A stretch of DNA of 64,000 nt from Limivivens faecihominis (GTDB lineage: Bacteria; Bacillota; Clostridia; Lachnospirales; Lachnospiraceae), in contig NZ_JAJEPR010000003.1 in assembly GCF_020686945.1 (NCBI RefSeq), positions 145,557 to 209,556 on the forward strand, read 5' to 3'. Shown one piece after another: positions 39,389-47,979 of this stretch. Every line of letters starts with the position of its first letter. The stretch's first letter is position 1. Both the position numbers and the translations under genes were made by a program. The notes beneath the pieces were generated by a model. The model did not search any database. It was not told the DNA's origin and saw only the letters and a list, made by a program, of their open reading frames with translations.

Positions 39389-40015
39389 TTATCGGTCGAA
39401 GCGAAGTTTTACATAGCCTTTGATGGCCTCCACACATTTTTCAAAGCCCAGCTTACTGCTGTCCAGGCAGAGGTCATAGTTTCTTGCATCATTCCAGGTC
39501 CTTCCTGTGTAATAATGATAATAATCACCACGGAATTTATCGGTCTTCAGAATGAATTTTTCCATTTCTTTTTCAGAGGTGATCGATGAACGTTCCAGGC
39601 TCCGGGCAATGCAGTAATCCATAGGTGCATGGACGAAGACACTGACCACATTCGGATAATCCTTCAATACAAAGTCAGCACAGCGTCCCACAAGAACACA
39701 GGATTCCTGCTCCGCCAGCTGCTTGATTACCTTCGCCTGATAGTTGAAGAGATTCTTGTCAGATACAAAATCATCACTCTCCGGCGGGATCAGATCTCCC
39801 TTGTAGACCTTCTTGGCCCAGCCGAAAAGTGTAGTCCCTTTCAGGCGCTCATCCGCCTGATTGAACAGCATCTCATTGATCCCGCTGTCGTCGGAAGCCA
39901 TCCTAAGGATCTCTCTGCTGTAGCAGTTGATCCCCTGATCCTTGGCATACATCTCACCGATGGTTTTTCCGCCACTTCCATACTGTCTTGCAATGGTTAC
40001 GATCACATTCTCCAT
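39389..40015 (-). CDS. Cytidylate kinase-like family protein at the end of the liv operon
   Basis: A 208-residue P-loop protein of the cytidylate-kinase-like family. P-loop ARQYGSGGKTIGEMYA is at residues 9-24, with SCVLVGRCADFVLKDYPNVV and VFVHAPMDYCIARSLER (lid region) and a YHYYTGRTWNDARNYDLCLD segment typical of the group. It differs from true Cmk in length and lacks the CMP-specific insertion, so the substrate is unknown. It starts 15 bases after livF and precedes the operon terminator, so it is co-expressed with the amino-acid transporter. Confidence 0.88.
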   Translation of the reverse strand: MENVIVTIARQYGSGGKTIGEMYAKDQGINCYSREILRMASDDSGINEMLFNQADERLKGTTLFGWAKKVYKGDLIPPESDDFVSDKNLFNYQAKVIKQLAEQESCVLVGRCADFVLKDYPNVVSVFVHAPMDYCIARSLERSSITSEKEMEKFILKTDKFRGDYYHYYTGRTWNDARNYDLCLDSSKLGFEKCVEAIKGYVKLRFDR

Positions 40016-40030
40016 AATGAAATCCCCCTT

Positions 40031-40741
40031 TTATTCACCCAGGTATGCCTTCTTGATGGACGGGTCGTTCATCAGTACATCTGCTGCTGCATCCAGCACG
40101 ATTTTTCCTGTTTCCAGAACGTAGGCCCGATCTGCGATCGACAGAGCTTTTTTCGCATTCTGTTCCACCAGAAGTACCGTTGTGCCACTGGCACTTACCT
40201 CTTTTATTATATCAAAGATTTCGTTTACAAACAATGGAGAAAGTCCCATGGACGGCTCATCCATCAGAAGGATTTTCGGATGGGACATGAGTGCCCGGCC
40301 CATAGCGAGCATCTGCTGTTCGCCGCCGCTTAAGGTTCCTGACACCTGATTTTTTCTCTCTCTCAGACGCGGGAAACGCTTGTAAACCATCTCCAGTGTC
40401 TTGGCGATCTCATCCTTATCTTTTCTCGTAAAAGCGCCCATGAGAAGGTTCTCGTAAACGCTCAGGTCCGCGAAAACTCTCCGCCCCTCGGGTACATGGG
40501 CCATTCCCAGGGTCACGATCTTGTGGGCGGGCATTTTCGTGATATCTTTTCCTTCAAATTCAATTTTACCGGACTTCGGCGCGATCAGGCCTGTGACCGT
40601 ATGAAGGATCGTGGTCTTTCCGGCTCCGTTGGCTCCGATGAGGGCGATAACCTCACCTTCGTTTACCTCGAAGGAAACGCCCTTGATGGCCTGGATCACT
40701 CCGTAGTTTACCTTTAAATCCGTAACTTGCAACATTGCCAT
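40031..40741 (-). CDS. livF: Branched-chain amino acid ABC transporter ATP-binding protein LivF
   Basis: A 236-residue cytoplasmic ATPase. Walker A is GANGAGKTTI (about 35), the signature is LSGGEQQMLAMGRAL (about 135) and Walker B LLMDEPSMGL; the switch His position holds Gln in LLVEQNAKKAL, as is usual for LivF proteins. It energises import by LivHM together with LivG. It lies 14 bases downstream of livG, and its own end is 15 bases from the kinase-like gene. Confidence 0.96.
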   Translation of the reverse strand: MAMLQVTDLKVNYGVIQAIKGVSFEVNEGEVIALIGANGAGKTTILHTVTGLIAPKSGKIEFEGKDITKMPAHKIVTLGMAHVPEGRRVFADLSVYENLLMGAFTRKDKDEIAKTLEMVYKRFPRLRERKNQVSGTLSGGEQQMLAMGRALMSHPKILLMDEPSMGLSPLFVNEIFDIIKEVSASGTTVLLVEQNAKKALSIADRAYVLETGKIVLDAAADVLMNDPSIKKAYLGE

Positions 40742-40755
40742 AGTTTCGCTCCTCC

Positions 40756-41517
40756 TTACTCGCCTAAGTATGCCTTAACCACCTTCGGGTCATTGAGCAC
40801 CTCTGCGGGAGTTCCGTGGGCCAGCTCCGTACCGAAGTTCAGCACATACAGATACTCGCAGATACCGGACACCAGTTTCATATCATGCTCGATCAGAAGG
40901 ATCGTCACCTTGAACTCTTTTCGGATGAGCTCGATGGTCTCCATCAGTTCCTTCGTCTCGTTGGGGTTCATGCCTGCTGCCGGTTCGTCCAGAAGAAGCA
41001 GTTTCGGGTTCGTCGCCAGAGCCCGGGCAATCTCCAGCTTTCTCTGTTTTCCGTAGGGAAGGTTGGAGGCGTTCGTGTCCGCATAGGTATCCAGCTCGAA
41101 AATTTTCAGGATCTTTAAGGCCTCCTCATCCATCTCCTTTTCCTTTGAAAAATAGGAAGGCAGATGGAGAAAGCTTGTCGCCAGATTATATCTGATGCTG
41201 TTGTGAAGAGCCACTTTTACATTGTCCAGAACGCTCATCTGTGTAAAAAGACGAATGTTCTGGAAAGTCCGGGCCACGCCCTCCTGGCAGATCTCCGCCG
41301 GTTTCTTTCCCACCAGGCTTTTTCCATCGAGAAGAATCGTGCCGTCTGTCGGCCGGTACACACCGGTCAGCATGTTGAAGGCTGTGGTTTTTCCGGCTCC
41401 GTTGGGGCCGATGAGGCCCACCAGAGCGCCTTCGTTAATCGTCATATTCAGTCCGTCTACTGCCCGGAGTCCTCCAAAGGAGATTCCGAGGTTTTTCACT
41501 TCCAGTAAAACACCCAT
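40756..41517 (-). CDS. livG: Branched-chain amino acid ABC transporter ATP-binding protein LivG
   Basis: A 253-residue ATPase partner of LivF. Walker A GPNGAGKTTAFNMLTG (about 36), the LivG-type signature LPYGKQRKLEIARAL and Walker B LLLDEPAAGMNP are present. The switch His is intact (LLIEHDMKLV). A C-terminal segment NFGTELAHGTPAEVLNDPKV is typical. It starts three bases after the livM stop, so translation is likely coupled. Confidence 0.96.
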   Translation of the reverse strand: MGVLLEVKNLGISFGGLRAVDGLNMTINEGALVGLIGPNGAGKTTAFNMLTGVYRPTDGTILLDGKSLVGKKPAEICQEGVARTFQNIRLFTQMSVLDNVKVALHNSIRYNLATSFLHLPSYFSKEKEMDEEALKILKIFELDTYADTNASNLPYGKQRKLEIARALATNPKLLLLDEPAAGMNPNETKELMETIELIRKEFKVTILLIEHDMKLVSGICEYLYVLNFGTELAHGTPAEVLNDPKVVKAYLGE

Positions 41518-41520
41518 GGT

Positions 41521-42501
41521 TTATACCTCCTCCTTGGAAAGCTTCTCTGCCTGCTTGAGATTCCGTTTTTCTGTCAGATTGCGTTTAAAAGCAGAGTTGT
41601 TGAAGAGCATCATTGAGATCAGGGCGATGGCGTAGATCAGCATACGGTAGTCGGAAGCGCCACGCAGGAGCTCCGGAAGCAGAGTCAGGATCACAGCTGC
41701 GATGATGGAGCCCTTGATACTTCCCATTCCGCCTAAAACAACCATTACCAGGATCTCAATGGACGCATTATAATCAAAGTTTGCAGGCTTCAGGATACCT
41801 AAGTTTGCACCATAGATCACACCTGCCATCCCTGCCATAAACGCAGCAATTACAAACGCCAAGATTTTGTATCGGCTTACCGGGATACCGACAGCCTCTG
41901 CTGCTATATAATTGTCACGGATGGCGCAGACAGCACGGCCGTGACGGGAATTTACCAGATGTGACACCAGAAGGATGACAAGGAGCATCAGGATAAACAC
42001 AAAGGTAAAATTCTTATAAGTGGCCACCAGTGGGATTTTGGAAAGACCTTTGGCTCCTCCGGTAATCTTCAGGCTGTTAAAAACGGATTTGATGATCTCA
42101 CCAAAACCCAGAGTTACGATCGCCAGATAGTCACCTTTCAGACGAAGGACCGGAATACCAATGACGACTCCCAGAAGGGCTGCGGCTACTCCGCCAATAA
42201 AAACAGCCAGAAGCAGGCTCACCAGAACCGGCAGGATATCCTTCGTTGCAATCAGGAAAAGGCAGCCGGTATAGGCGCCAATGGACATGAAAGCCGCATG
42301 TCCCAGACTCAGTTCACCCAGGAAACCAACAACCAGGCTTAAAGAAACAGACATCATGACATAAACGCAGACCGGAGTGATCAGTGACATCATCTGACGG
42401 CTTAAAACACCGCCCTTTACCAGTCCCATAACAGCTGCATAAACCACAAGGGCGATCAGTGCGTTGACGATAATTTTTTTGTCGATCTTCATTTTGGTCA
42501 C
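41521..42501 (-). CDS. livM: Branched-chain amino acid ABC transporter permease LivM
   Basis: A 326-residue permease with about nine to ten helices. Conserved LivM segments include LGELSLGHAAFMSIGAYTG (about 63), GDYLAIVTLGFGEIIKSVFN (about 128) and the ATPase-contact region GRAVCAIRDNYIAAEAVGIP (about 190), followed by GGMGSIKGSIIAAVILTLLPELLRG. It pairs with LivH to form the membrane pore. It directly abuts livH with no gap. Confidence 0.95.
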   Translation of the reverse strand: MTKMKIDKKIIVNALIALVVYAAVMGLVKGGVLSRQMMSLITPVCVYVMMSVSLSLVVGFLGELSLGHAAFMSIGAYTGCLFLIATKDILPVLVSLLLAVFIGGVAAALLGVVIGIPVLRLKGDYLAIVTLGFGEIIKSVFNSLKITGGAKGLSKIPLVATYKNFTFVFILMLLVILLVSHLVNSRHGRAVCAIRDNYIAAEAVGIPVSRYKILAFVIAAFMAGMAGVIYGANLGILKPANFDYNASIEILVMVVLGGMGSIKGSIIAAVILTLLPELLRGASDYRMLIYAIALISMMLFNNSAFKRNLTEKRNLKQAEKLSKEEV

Positions 42502-43389
42502 CTACACTTTCTCGATCTTCATTTTGCCAAGAAGCCCGGAAGGCTTCACCAGCAACACGATTACCAGTACACTGAATACGATAGCATCCGAAAGCTGTGT
42601 GGAAATGTAAGCTTTTGCAAGGCTTTCAATGATCCCTAGGATCAATCCGCCAAGCATGGCTCCCGGAATACTTCCGATACCACCTAAAACAGCTGCCACG
42701 AAAGCTTTGATTCCGGGAAGAGCTCCCAGAGTAGGAAGCAAGGTCTCGTACTGAGCAATGAAAAGAACTCCTGCCACAGCCGCAAGAGCCGAACCAACAG
42801 CAAAGGTGATGGAGATCGTCTGATTGACATTTACGCCCATCAGTTCTGCTGCGCCTTTATCTTCTGATACCGCTCTCATGGCCCGGCCGGCCTTGGTCTT
42901 GTTGATAAAAAGCGTCAGCAGGATCATGGAAATGGTCGTCACGATCAGGGTCACAATCGTAAGCCCTGAAACATGTACGCCTCCGATCTTGATGGAGGGC
43001 ACTTTAATAATAGAAGCAAAAGGAATCGGTGTGGCTTTAAAAATCAGAAGTGCCAGATTCTGTAAAAGATAGCTGACGCCAATGGCAGTGATCAGAACAG
43101 CCAGCGGCGGCGCCTGTCTCAAGGGTTTATAGGCTATTTTTTCAATGACGACTCCCAGCAGTGCACATACCAGTATGGTAATGATCACAGCCAGGATCGG
43201 ATGCAGATGCAGAAGAGATACGCAGACATACAGCGTATATGCGCCAACCATAATAATATCACCATGGGCGAAGTTGATCATTTTGGCAATACCGTAAACC
43301 ATTGTATAGCCAAGGGCGATCAGTGCGTAAATACTTCCTGTTCTCAATCCATTCAATAACTGTTCCAGAATTGCATTGATCAGACTCAT
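42502..43389 (-). CDS. livH: Branched-chain amino acid ABC transporter permease LivH
   Basis: A 295-residue permease with about eight helices. It opens MSLINAILEQLLNGLRTGSI and carries YALIALGYTMVYGIAKMINF and AHGDIIMVGAY, the family signature. The contact loop is GRAMRAVSEDKGAAELMGVN, and AVLGGIGSIPGAMLGGLILG lies near the C-terminus. Start 43389 is used because AAAGGTGG precedes it; an upstream in-frame ATG lacks a site. A stem-loop separates it from livJ. Confidence 0.95.
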   Translation of the reverse strand: MSLINAILEQLLNGLRTGSIYALIALGYTMVYGIAKMINFAHGDIIMVGAYTLYVCVSLLHLHPILAVIITILVCALLGVVIEKIAYKPLRQAPPLAVLITAIGVSYLLQNLALLIFKATPIPFASIIKVPSIKIGGVHVSGLTIVTLIVTTISMILLTLFINKTKAGRAMRAVSEDKGAAELMGVNVNQTISITFAVGSALAAVAGVLFIAQYETLLPTLGALPGIKAFVAAVLGGIGSIPGAMLGGLILGIIESLAKAYISTQLSDAIVFSVLVIVLLVKPSGLLGKMKIEKV

Positions 43390-43422
43390 TTTTCTCCACC
43401 TTTCTCTCTTTGAAAAACGGAA

Positions 43423-43446
43423 GGGAGACAGCCGATGCCGTCTCCC
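43423..43446 (-). terminator. Leaky stem-loop between livJ and livH
   Basis: GGGAGAC/GTCTCCC stem with a 10-base loop. On minus a short GTTTTTC lies ten bases downstream. Probably a partial terminator or 3'-end stabiliser giving more LivJ than membrane components, common in solute-binding operons. Confidence 0.5.
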
Positions 43447-43482
43447 CTGCAAGTATCAGAATCTACTCTTGACCGCTTCTAT

Positions 43483-44613
43483 TTACTCAACGTATGTATA
43501 CTGACCATCTTTTACGGTTACAAACTTAACATCTTTTACAGCTGCACCGCTTGCATCAAAGGTGATGGGATCACCGGTCAGACCGGATACAGAGATCTTG
43601 GTCATAGCGTCGATCATATCAGCACTCTCAATGCTGCCTGCTTCTTCCATAGCTGCCTTGAAAGCATAAACTCCATCGTAAGCATCTGCTGCGAACTGAT
43701 CCGGAGTCTCACCATAGGCATCCTGGTAAGCTTTTACAAAGTTTACAACCTTCTCATCATCGACAGATGCACAGAACGGGCTGGTAAAGATGCATCCCTC
43801 TACGGTAGCCGGATCGGTAACGGTCTTCAGCACACCATCCCATCCGTCAGAACCAAGGAACGGAAGCTCCATGCCAAGTTCACTGGCCTGTTTAGTGATG
43901 TAAGTAATATCCTGATAGTAAGCCGGAACATAGATGGCTTCTGCATCGGTTCCCTTGATGCTGGTCAGCTGAGAGTTAAAATCAACGTCTCCTGTATTGA
44001 AGGACTCTGCATCTACAATCTCAGCGCCTTTTGCCTCAACCTCTGCGGTAAAAGCATCGTAAATACCGGTGCTGTACTCATCAGCTACATTGTAAAGCAC
44101 TGCGATTTTCTTATATCCAAGAGTATCTACTGCATAATCTGCCATTGCAACACCCTGCTCCGGATCAGAGAAGCAGATACGGAATGCATTATCCGGCTCG
44201 ATACAGCCCTCTGCGGAACCGGACGGGGTGATCTGAAGGATACCATCCTGCTGGCTCAGCTGAGCTACTGCGATACAGGAGCCGCTGGTGGTACATCCCA
44301 GAAAACCATTGATTCCCTTATCCATCAGTGTATTGTATGCCTGAACAGCTTTATCTTCGGTTGCCTCATCGTCCTCAAAAGCAAGCTCAAATTTATAAGT
44401 ATCCTCGCCAACCTGTGCTCCACCTGCATCGTTGATCTCCTGAATGGCGATCTCCGCTCCCTGTTTTACAGAGGTTCCATAAGAAGCTGCTGCTCCTGTC
44501 AGAGGACCGCTTCCACCAAGCAGAAATGTTTTCTCGTCTGCGGACACTGCCATCGGAGCTGCTACCAGAGATACCGCTGCCACTGCACTGACGAATTTAG
44601 TAAATTTTTTCAT
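43483..44613 (-). CDS. livJ: Branched-chain amino acid-binding protein LivJ (no lipobox)
   Basis: A 376-residue exported solute-binding protein of the periplasmic-binding fold type I: FLLGGSGPLTGAAASYGTSV, GFLGCTTSGSCIAVAQLSQQ and LQITPSGSAEGC, typical of leucine/isoleucine/valine receptors. The signal peptide MKKFTKFVSAVAAVSLVAAP ends at AVSA-DEK and has no Cys, so it is not a lipoprotein by the usual rule. That is unexpected for a Gram-positive binding protein, which must be kept near the membrane. It is first in the liv operon, with an AAGGAGG site. Confidence 0.93.
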   Translation of the reverse strand: MKKFTKFVSAVAAVSLVAAPMAVSADEKTFLLGGSGPLTGAAASYGTSVKQGAEIAIQEINDAGGAQVGEDTYKFELAFEDDEATEDKAVQAYNTLMDKGINGFLGCTTSGSCIAVAQLSQQDGILQITPSGSAEGCIEPDNAFRICFSDPEQGVAMADYAVDTLGYKKIAVLYNVADEYSTGIYDAFTAEVEAKGAEIVDAESFNTGDVDFNSQLTSIKGTDAEAIYVPAYYQDITYITKQASELGMELPFLGSDGWDGVLKTVTDPATVEGCIFTSPFCASVDDEKVVNFVKAYQDAYGETPDQFAADAYDGVYAFKAAMEEAGSIESADMIDAMTKISVSGLTGDPITFDASGAAVKDVKFVTVKDGQYTYVE

Positions 44614-44821
44614 AAAAATTCCTCCTTCTCTTGCGTTTCTCTAATATAGTAGAAATGCAATGCGTTAAATTCTTGGTGTTAATCATACGCCCCGATTTTT
44701 TATTTGTCAACAACTTTCTGTAGTTTTCCAGCGTATTTTTGTCTTTCTGCGACGGATTTCCGGAAACTGTTTTCCTTTTTTCTCTTTCCGACTTTTGGGG
44801 GTATCTCTTTGAACGCTTTTA

Positions 44822-44830
44822 TGATAGAAT
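44822..44830 (+). promoter_or_regulatory. Extended -10 promoter of the phosphofructokinase gene
   Basis: TGATAGAAT (TGn plus TAGAAT, 44825-44830). No convincing -35. The 326-base interval 44614-44939 otherwise holds the livJ upstream region and the hairpin below. Confidence 0.5.
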
Positions 44831-44848
44831 GATATCTGGGTCTGATCT

Positions 44849-44896
44849 GCGTATGACTGTCAGGCAGGTTCTGTCTGCCTTCCGCATACGTTTTGA
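44849..44896 (+). other. Leader hairpin before the phosphofructokinase gene
   Basis: GCGTATG (44849-44855) pairs with CATACG (44885-44890), enclosing AGGCAG/CTGCCT. A short TTTT follows. This may be a weak attenuator or a structured leader. Confidence 0.4.
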
Positions 44897-44939
44897 TCCT
44901 GAAGAAAACAAAAACCTTACAGAAGAAAGGGGTTTTTTC

Positions 44940-46154
44940 ATGAAAAATCTGATCGTTGGACAGTCCGGCGGCCCCACCGCCGTTATCAACAGCAGCCTTT
45001 ACGGCGTGATCCAGGAGGGCCTTGCCCACAGCGAAGAAATTGGCCATGTTTACGGCATGATCAACGGCATTCAGGGCTTCCTGAAGGGAAAATATATGGA
45101 TCTTGCGGAGCTGGATTCCCAGACCCTGACTGCGCTTCGTACCACTCCCGGCGCCTATCTCGGTTCCTGCCGCTATAAGCTTCCCGAGAATCTTTCCGAT
45201 CCGGTCTATGCAGAACTTTTCCGGAAATTCGAGGAACTCTCCATCGGCTATTTCTTATACATCGGCGGAAACGACTCCATGGACACCGTGAGCAAACTCT
45301 CCCGGGCCGCCGAGATTCACAAAAGCAGCATCCGTTTCATCGGCGTTCCCAAGACCATTGACAATGACCTGATCCTCACAGACCACACACCCGGGTTCGG
45401 AAGCGCTGCCAAATATGTGGCCGCCTCCGTCTGTGAGATCGGCCTGGACGCTTCCGGCTACGAGGCCAAATCTGTCACCATCATTGAGATCATGGGCCGC
45501 CACGCCGGCTGGCTCACCGCCGCCGCCGCCCTTTCAAGGAAATTTGAGGGTGACAATCCCATCCTGATCTACCTTCCCGAGGTCGCTTTCGACCAGGAGG
45601 ACTTTATCCGCCGCATCGAGAAGGCTTTTGAAACAAAAAACAGCCTCATCGTCTGTGTCTCTGAGGGCATCCATGACGCGGAGGGTAAATTTATCTGCGA
45701 ATACACCGGTTCCGCCGGCACCGACACTTTCGGCCACAAGATGCTCACGGGCTGCGGAAAATATCTGGAAAACCTCGTGCGGGAACGCCTCGGAATCAAG
45801 GTCCGCTCCGTCGAGCTGAACCTCTGCCAGCGCTGCTCCATCTTCTCCCAGTCTCTCACCGACGCCAGAGAAGCGGCCCTCGCCGGAAGCTCCGCTGTGG
45901 AGGCCGCCCTCAAAGGGGAATCCGGAAAAATGGTCTCCTTCGTCCGTACCAGCGATGAGCCCTACGAACTCACCTGCAGCCTCGAGGATGTGAACAGTAT
46001 CTGCAACCAGGAGAAAAAAGTTCCCCTGGAATGGATCACGAAGGACGGCACCGATGTCTCCGAAGAATTTCTCACCTATGCCCGCCCGCTGATTCAGGGA
46101 AACCCGGCGATCCCGATGAAGAACGGACTGCCGGATTATGCGTACCGCCGCTAA
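44940..46154 (+). CDS. pfp: Pyrophosphate/ATP 6-phosphofructokinase (PFP type)
   Basis: A 404-residue glycolytic enzyme of the PFK-A superfamily that phosphorylates fructose 6-phosphate. N-terminal GQSGGPTAVINSSLYGVIQE and IGGNDSMDT take the place of GGDGS of ATP enzymes. Gly104 of E. coli PFK aligns with a non-Gly residue, which usually indicates pyrophosphate use. The catalytic PKTIDNDL is present, then the TPGFGSAAKYVA and EIMGRHAGWL segments. Start 44940 follows GAAGAAAGGGG. Phosphoryl donor is inferred, not proven. Confidence 0.88.
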   Translation: MKNLIVGQSGGPTAVINSSLYGVIQEGLAHSEEIGHVYGMINGIQGFLKGKYMDLAELDSQTLTALRTTPGAYLGSCRYKLPENLSDPVYAELFRKFEELSIGYFLYIGGNDSMDTVSKLSRAAEIHKSSIRFIGVPKTIDNDLILTDHTPGFGSAAKYVAASVCEIGLDASGYEAKSVTIIEIMGRHAGWLTAAAALSRKFEGDNPILIYLPEVAFDQEDFIRRIEKAFETKNSLIVCVSEGIHDAEGKFICEYTGSAGTDTFGHKMLTGCGKYLENLVRERLGIKVRSVELNLCQRCSIFSQSLTDAREAALAGSSAVEAALKGESGKMVSFVRTSDEPYELTCSLEDVNSICNQEKKVPLEWITKDGTDVSEEFLTYARPLIQGNPAIPMKNGLPDYAYRR

Positions 46155-46173
46155 CTATTATGTTTCTAATACA

Positions 46174-46212
46174 AAAAAACTCCACGGATTTCTCGTCCGC
46201 GGAGTTTTTTAC
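46174..46212. terminator. Bidirectional terminator between pfp and proS
   Basis: AAACTCCACGGA/TCCGCGGAGTTT stem (one mismatch) with A and T runs on both sides. Confidence 0.85.
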
Positions 46213-46222
46213 ATGTTCTAAA

Positions 46223-47662
46223 TCAATAAGCTTTTCCCCAGTAAACCATCTTCTTGGCGGGTTTGCCGCAGTAAACGCAGGTGTCAGCGATCTGCTCCTG
46301 ATGGAAGGGCATGCAGCGGCTGGTTACGCCGAACTCTTCCTTCATGGCATCCTCACACTCACGGCAGCCGCACCACATAGCTTTGATGAAACCAGGCTTG
46401 TTGTCAGCAAGATCTTTCATCTCTTCTTTGTTGTGAGCCTCATAGGTATGGCTGTCACGATGTTTCTTTGCTTTCTCGAAAAGGTCATGCTGGATGCTGG
46501 CCAGGATCTCCGGAAGTTTGGCAGCCAGCTCGTCGATGGCAACGGTAATCTTCTCTCTGGTATCTCTTCTTACGACAACAGCCTGACCGGCAGCGATATC
46601 CTTGGGTCCCAGCTCTACACGGACGGGGATACCTCTCATCTCCTGCTCGGAGAATTTCCAGCCCGGGCTCTTCTCGGAATCATCCATCTTCGCACGGATG
46701 CCGGCAGCCTTGAGAGCATCTCTCACCTCAGCAGCTTTGTCGAGAACGCCTTCTTTTTTCTGCTGAATCGGAATTACCATCACCTGCACGGGAGCTACCT
46801 TCGGAGGAAGCACCAGACCGCTGTTGTCGCCGTGTACCATGATGATCGCGCCGATCAGACGGGTGGTCATTCCCCAGGAAGTCTGGTAAACATATTTCAG
46901 CTTGTTGTCTTTGTCGGTGAACTGAATCTCGAAGGGTTTGGAGAAGTTGTCACCGAAGTTGTGGCTGGTACCGGACTGAAGAGCTTTTCCGTCGTGCATC
47001 AGAGCCTCGATGGTGTAGGTTGCCTCTGCGCCGGAGAATTTCTCCTTCTCAGTTTTCTGTCCGCGGATAACGGGCATTGCCAGATACTCCTCACAGAAGT
47101 CTGCATAGAGGTTCAGCATCTGCTCGGTTCTTGCCTCAGCCTCTTCTGCAGTGGCATGTGCGGTATGGCCTTCCTGCCACAGGAACTCTCTGGAACGGAG
47201 GAAGGGACGGGTCGTCTTCTCCCAGCGGACAACGGAACACCACTGGTTGTAAACCTTCGGAAGGTCACGATAAGAATGAATGTCATTTTTATAGAAATCA
47301 CAGAACAGGGTCTCAGAGGTCGGACGCACGCAGAGACGCTCCTGGAGATCTTCCAGTCCGCCCTTTGTCACCCAGGCTACCTCGGGAGCAAAGCCTTCCA
47401 CATGATCCTTCTCCTTCTGAAGCAGGCTCTCGGGAATGAACATCGGAAGATAAACGTTCTCCACGCCAGCCTCTTTGAAACGGCGGTCCAGCTCATTGCG
47501 GATGTTCTCCCAGATGGCATAACCAGCCGGTTTGATGACCATGCAGCCTTTTACGCTGGTGTAATCGATCAGTTCTGCTTTTCTTACCACATCCGTATAC
47601 CACTGGGCGAAATCTTCTTCCATGGATGTGATCGCTTCTACAAGTTTCTTGTCTTGTGCCAT
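46223..47662 (-). CDS. proS: Proline--tRNA ligase, archaeal/eukaryotic type (ProS type 3)
   Basis: A 479-residue class II synthetase. It belongs to the shorter ProRS group without the editing insertion: it opens AITSMEEDFAQWYTDVVRKA, has motif 2 RWEKTTRPFLRSREFLWQEG (about 155) and motif 3 GMTTRLIGAIIMVHGD. It ends with a zinc-binding-like domain (CGCRECED...CVYCGKPAKK) and a C-terminal KMVYWGKAY. Its expression is under a T-box leader with its own promoter. Confidence 0.97.
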   Translation of the reverse strand: MAQDKKLVEAITSMEEDFAQWYTDVVRKAELIDYTSVKGCMVIKPAGYAIWENIRNELDRRFKEAGVENVYLPMFIPESLLQKEKDHVEGFAPEVAWVTKGGLEDLQERLCVRPTSETLFCDFYKNDIHSYRDLPKVYNQWCSVVRWEKTTRPFLRSREFLWQEGHTAHATAEEAEARTEQMLNLYADFCEEYLAMPVIRGQKTEKEKFSGAEATYTIEALMHDGKALQSGTSHNFGDNFSKPFEIQFTDKDNKLKYVYQTSWGMTTRLIGAIIMVHGDNSGLVLPPKVAPVQVMVIPIQQKKEGVLDKAAEVRDALKAAGIRAKMDDSEKSPGWKFSEQEMRGIPVRVELGPKDIAAGQAVVVRRDTREKITVAIDELAAKLPEILASIQHDLFEKAKKHRDSHTYEAHNKEEMKDLADNKPGFIKAMWCGCRECEDAMKEEFGVTSRCMPFHQEQIADTCVYCGKPAKKMVYWGKAY

Positions 47663-47699
47663 GTTTTTTCTCCTTTTTTATTCTTTAATAAATAGAAGC

Positions 47700-47950
47700 A
47701 AAACGCCGGAGGATTCTCGTCCCCCATGCATCTTGCAAGGGACCGAAAATCACTCCGGCGGTACCACCCTTTTTAACAGCCCAAAGCTGTCCTCTCATTC
47801 ATTCCGTTAACGCCGGTTCTACGCCGTGGTTTGCACGGGGCTCCGGGCCCGGTTCCAGATCCTTTTCTGCGGAAACCTCTCAGCCGGTGGGTCTCCTCTC
47901 TGAAGCAGCAGTCTCTCTGTACTATCTCCCTTCAACGCCAATCTATCTGC
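47700..47950 (-). promoter_or_regulatory. T-box riboswitch leader of proS
   Basis: On minus, the T-box sequence AAGGGTGGTACCGCC (about 47757-47771) is followed by a terminator whose CGCCGGA (47754-47760) pairs with TCCGGCG (47704-47710), then TTTTGCTT. Upstream, GATAGTACAG carries the AGTA motif, and GGAACCGGG holds a CCG proline codon just after GAA, the probable specifier. Uncharged tRNA-Pro should switch on proS. Confidence 0.92.
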
Positions 47951-47979
47951 ATTTTATGTCAAAAGCAATTTTTTGTCAA
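47951..47979 (-). promoter_or_regulatory. Promoter of the proS T-box transcript
   Basis: On minus, TTGACA (47974-47979), a 17-base spacer and TAAAAT (47951-47956). The -35 overlaps the stop codon of the preceding GNAT-GH13 gene. Confidence 0.8.
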
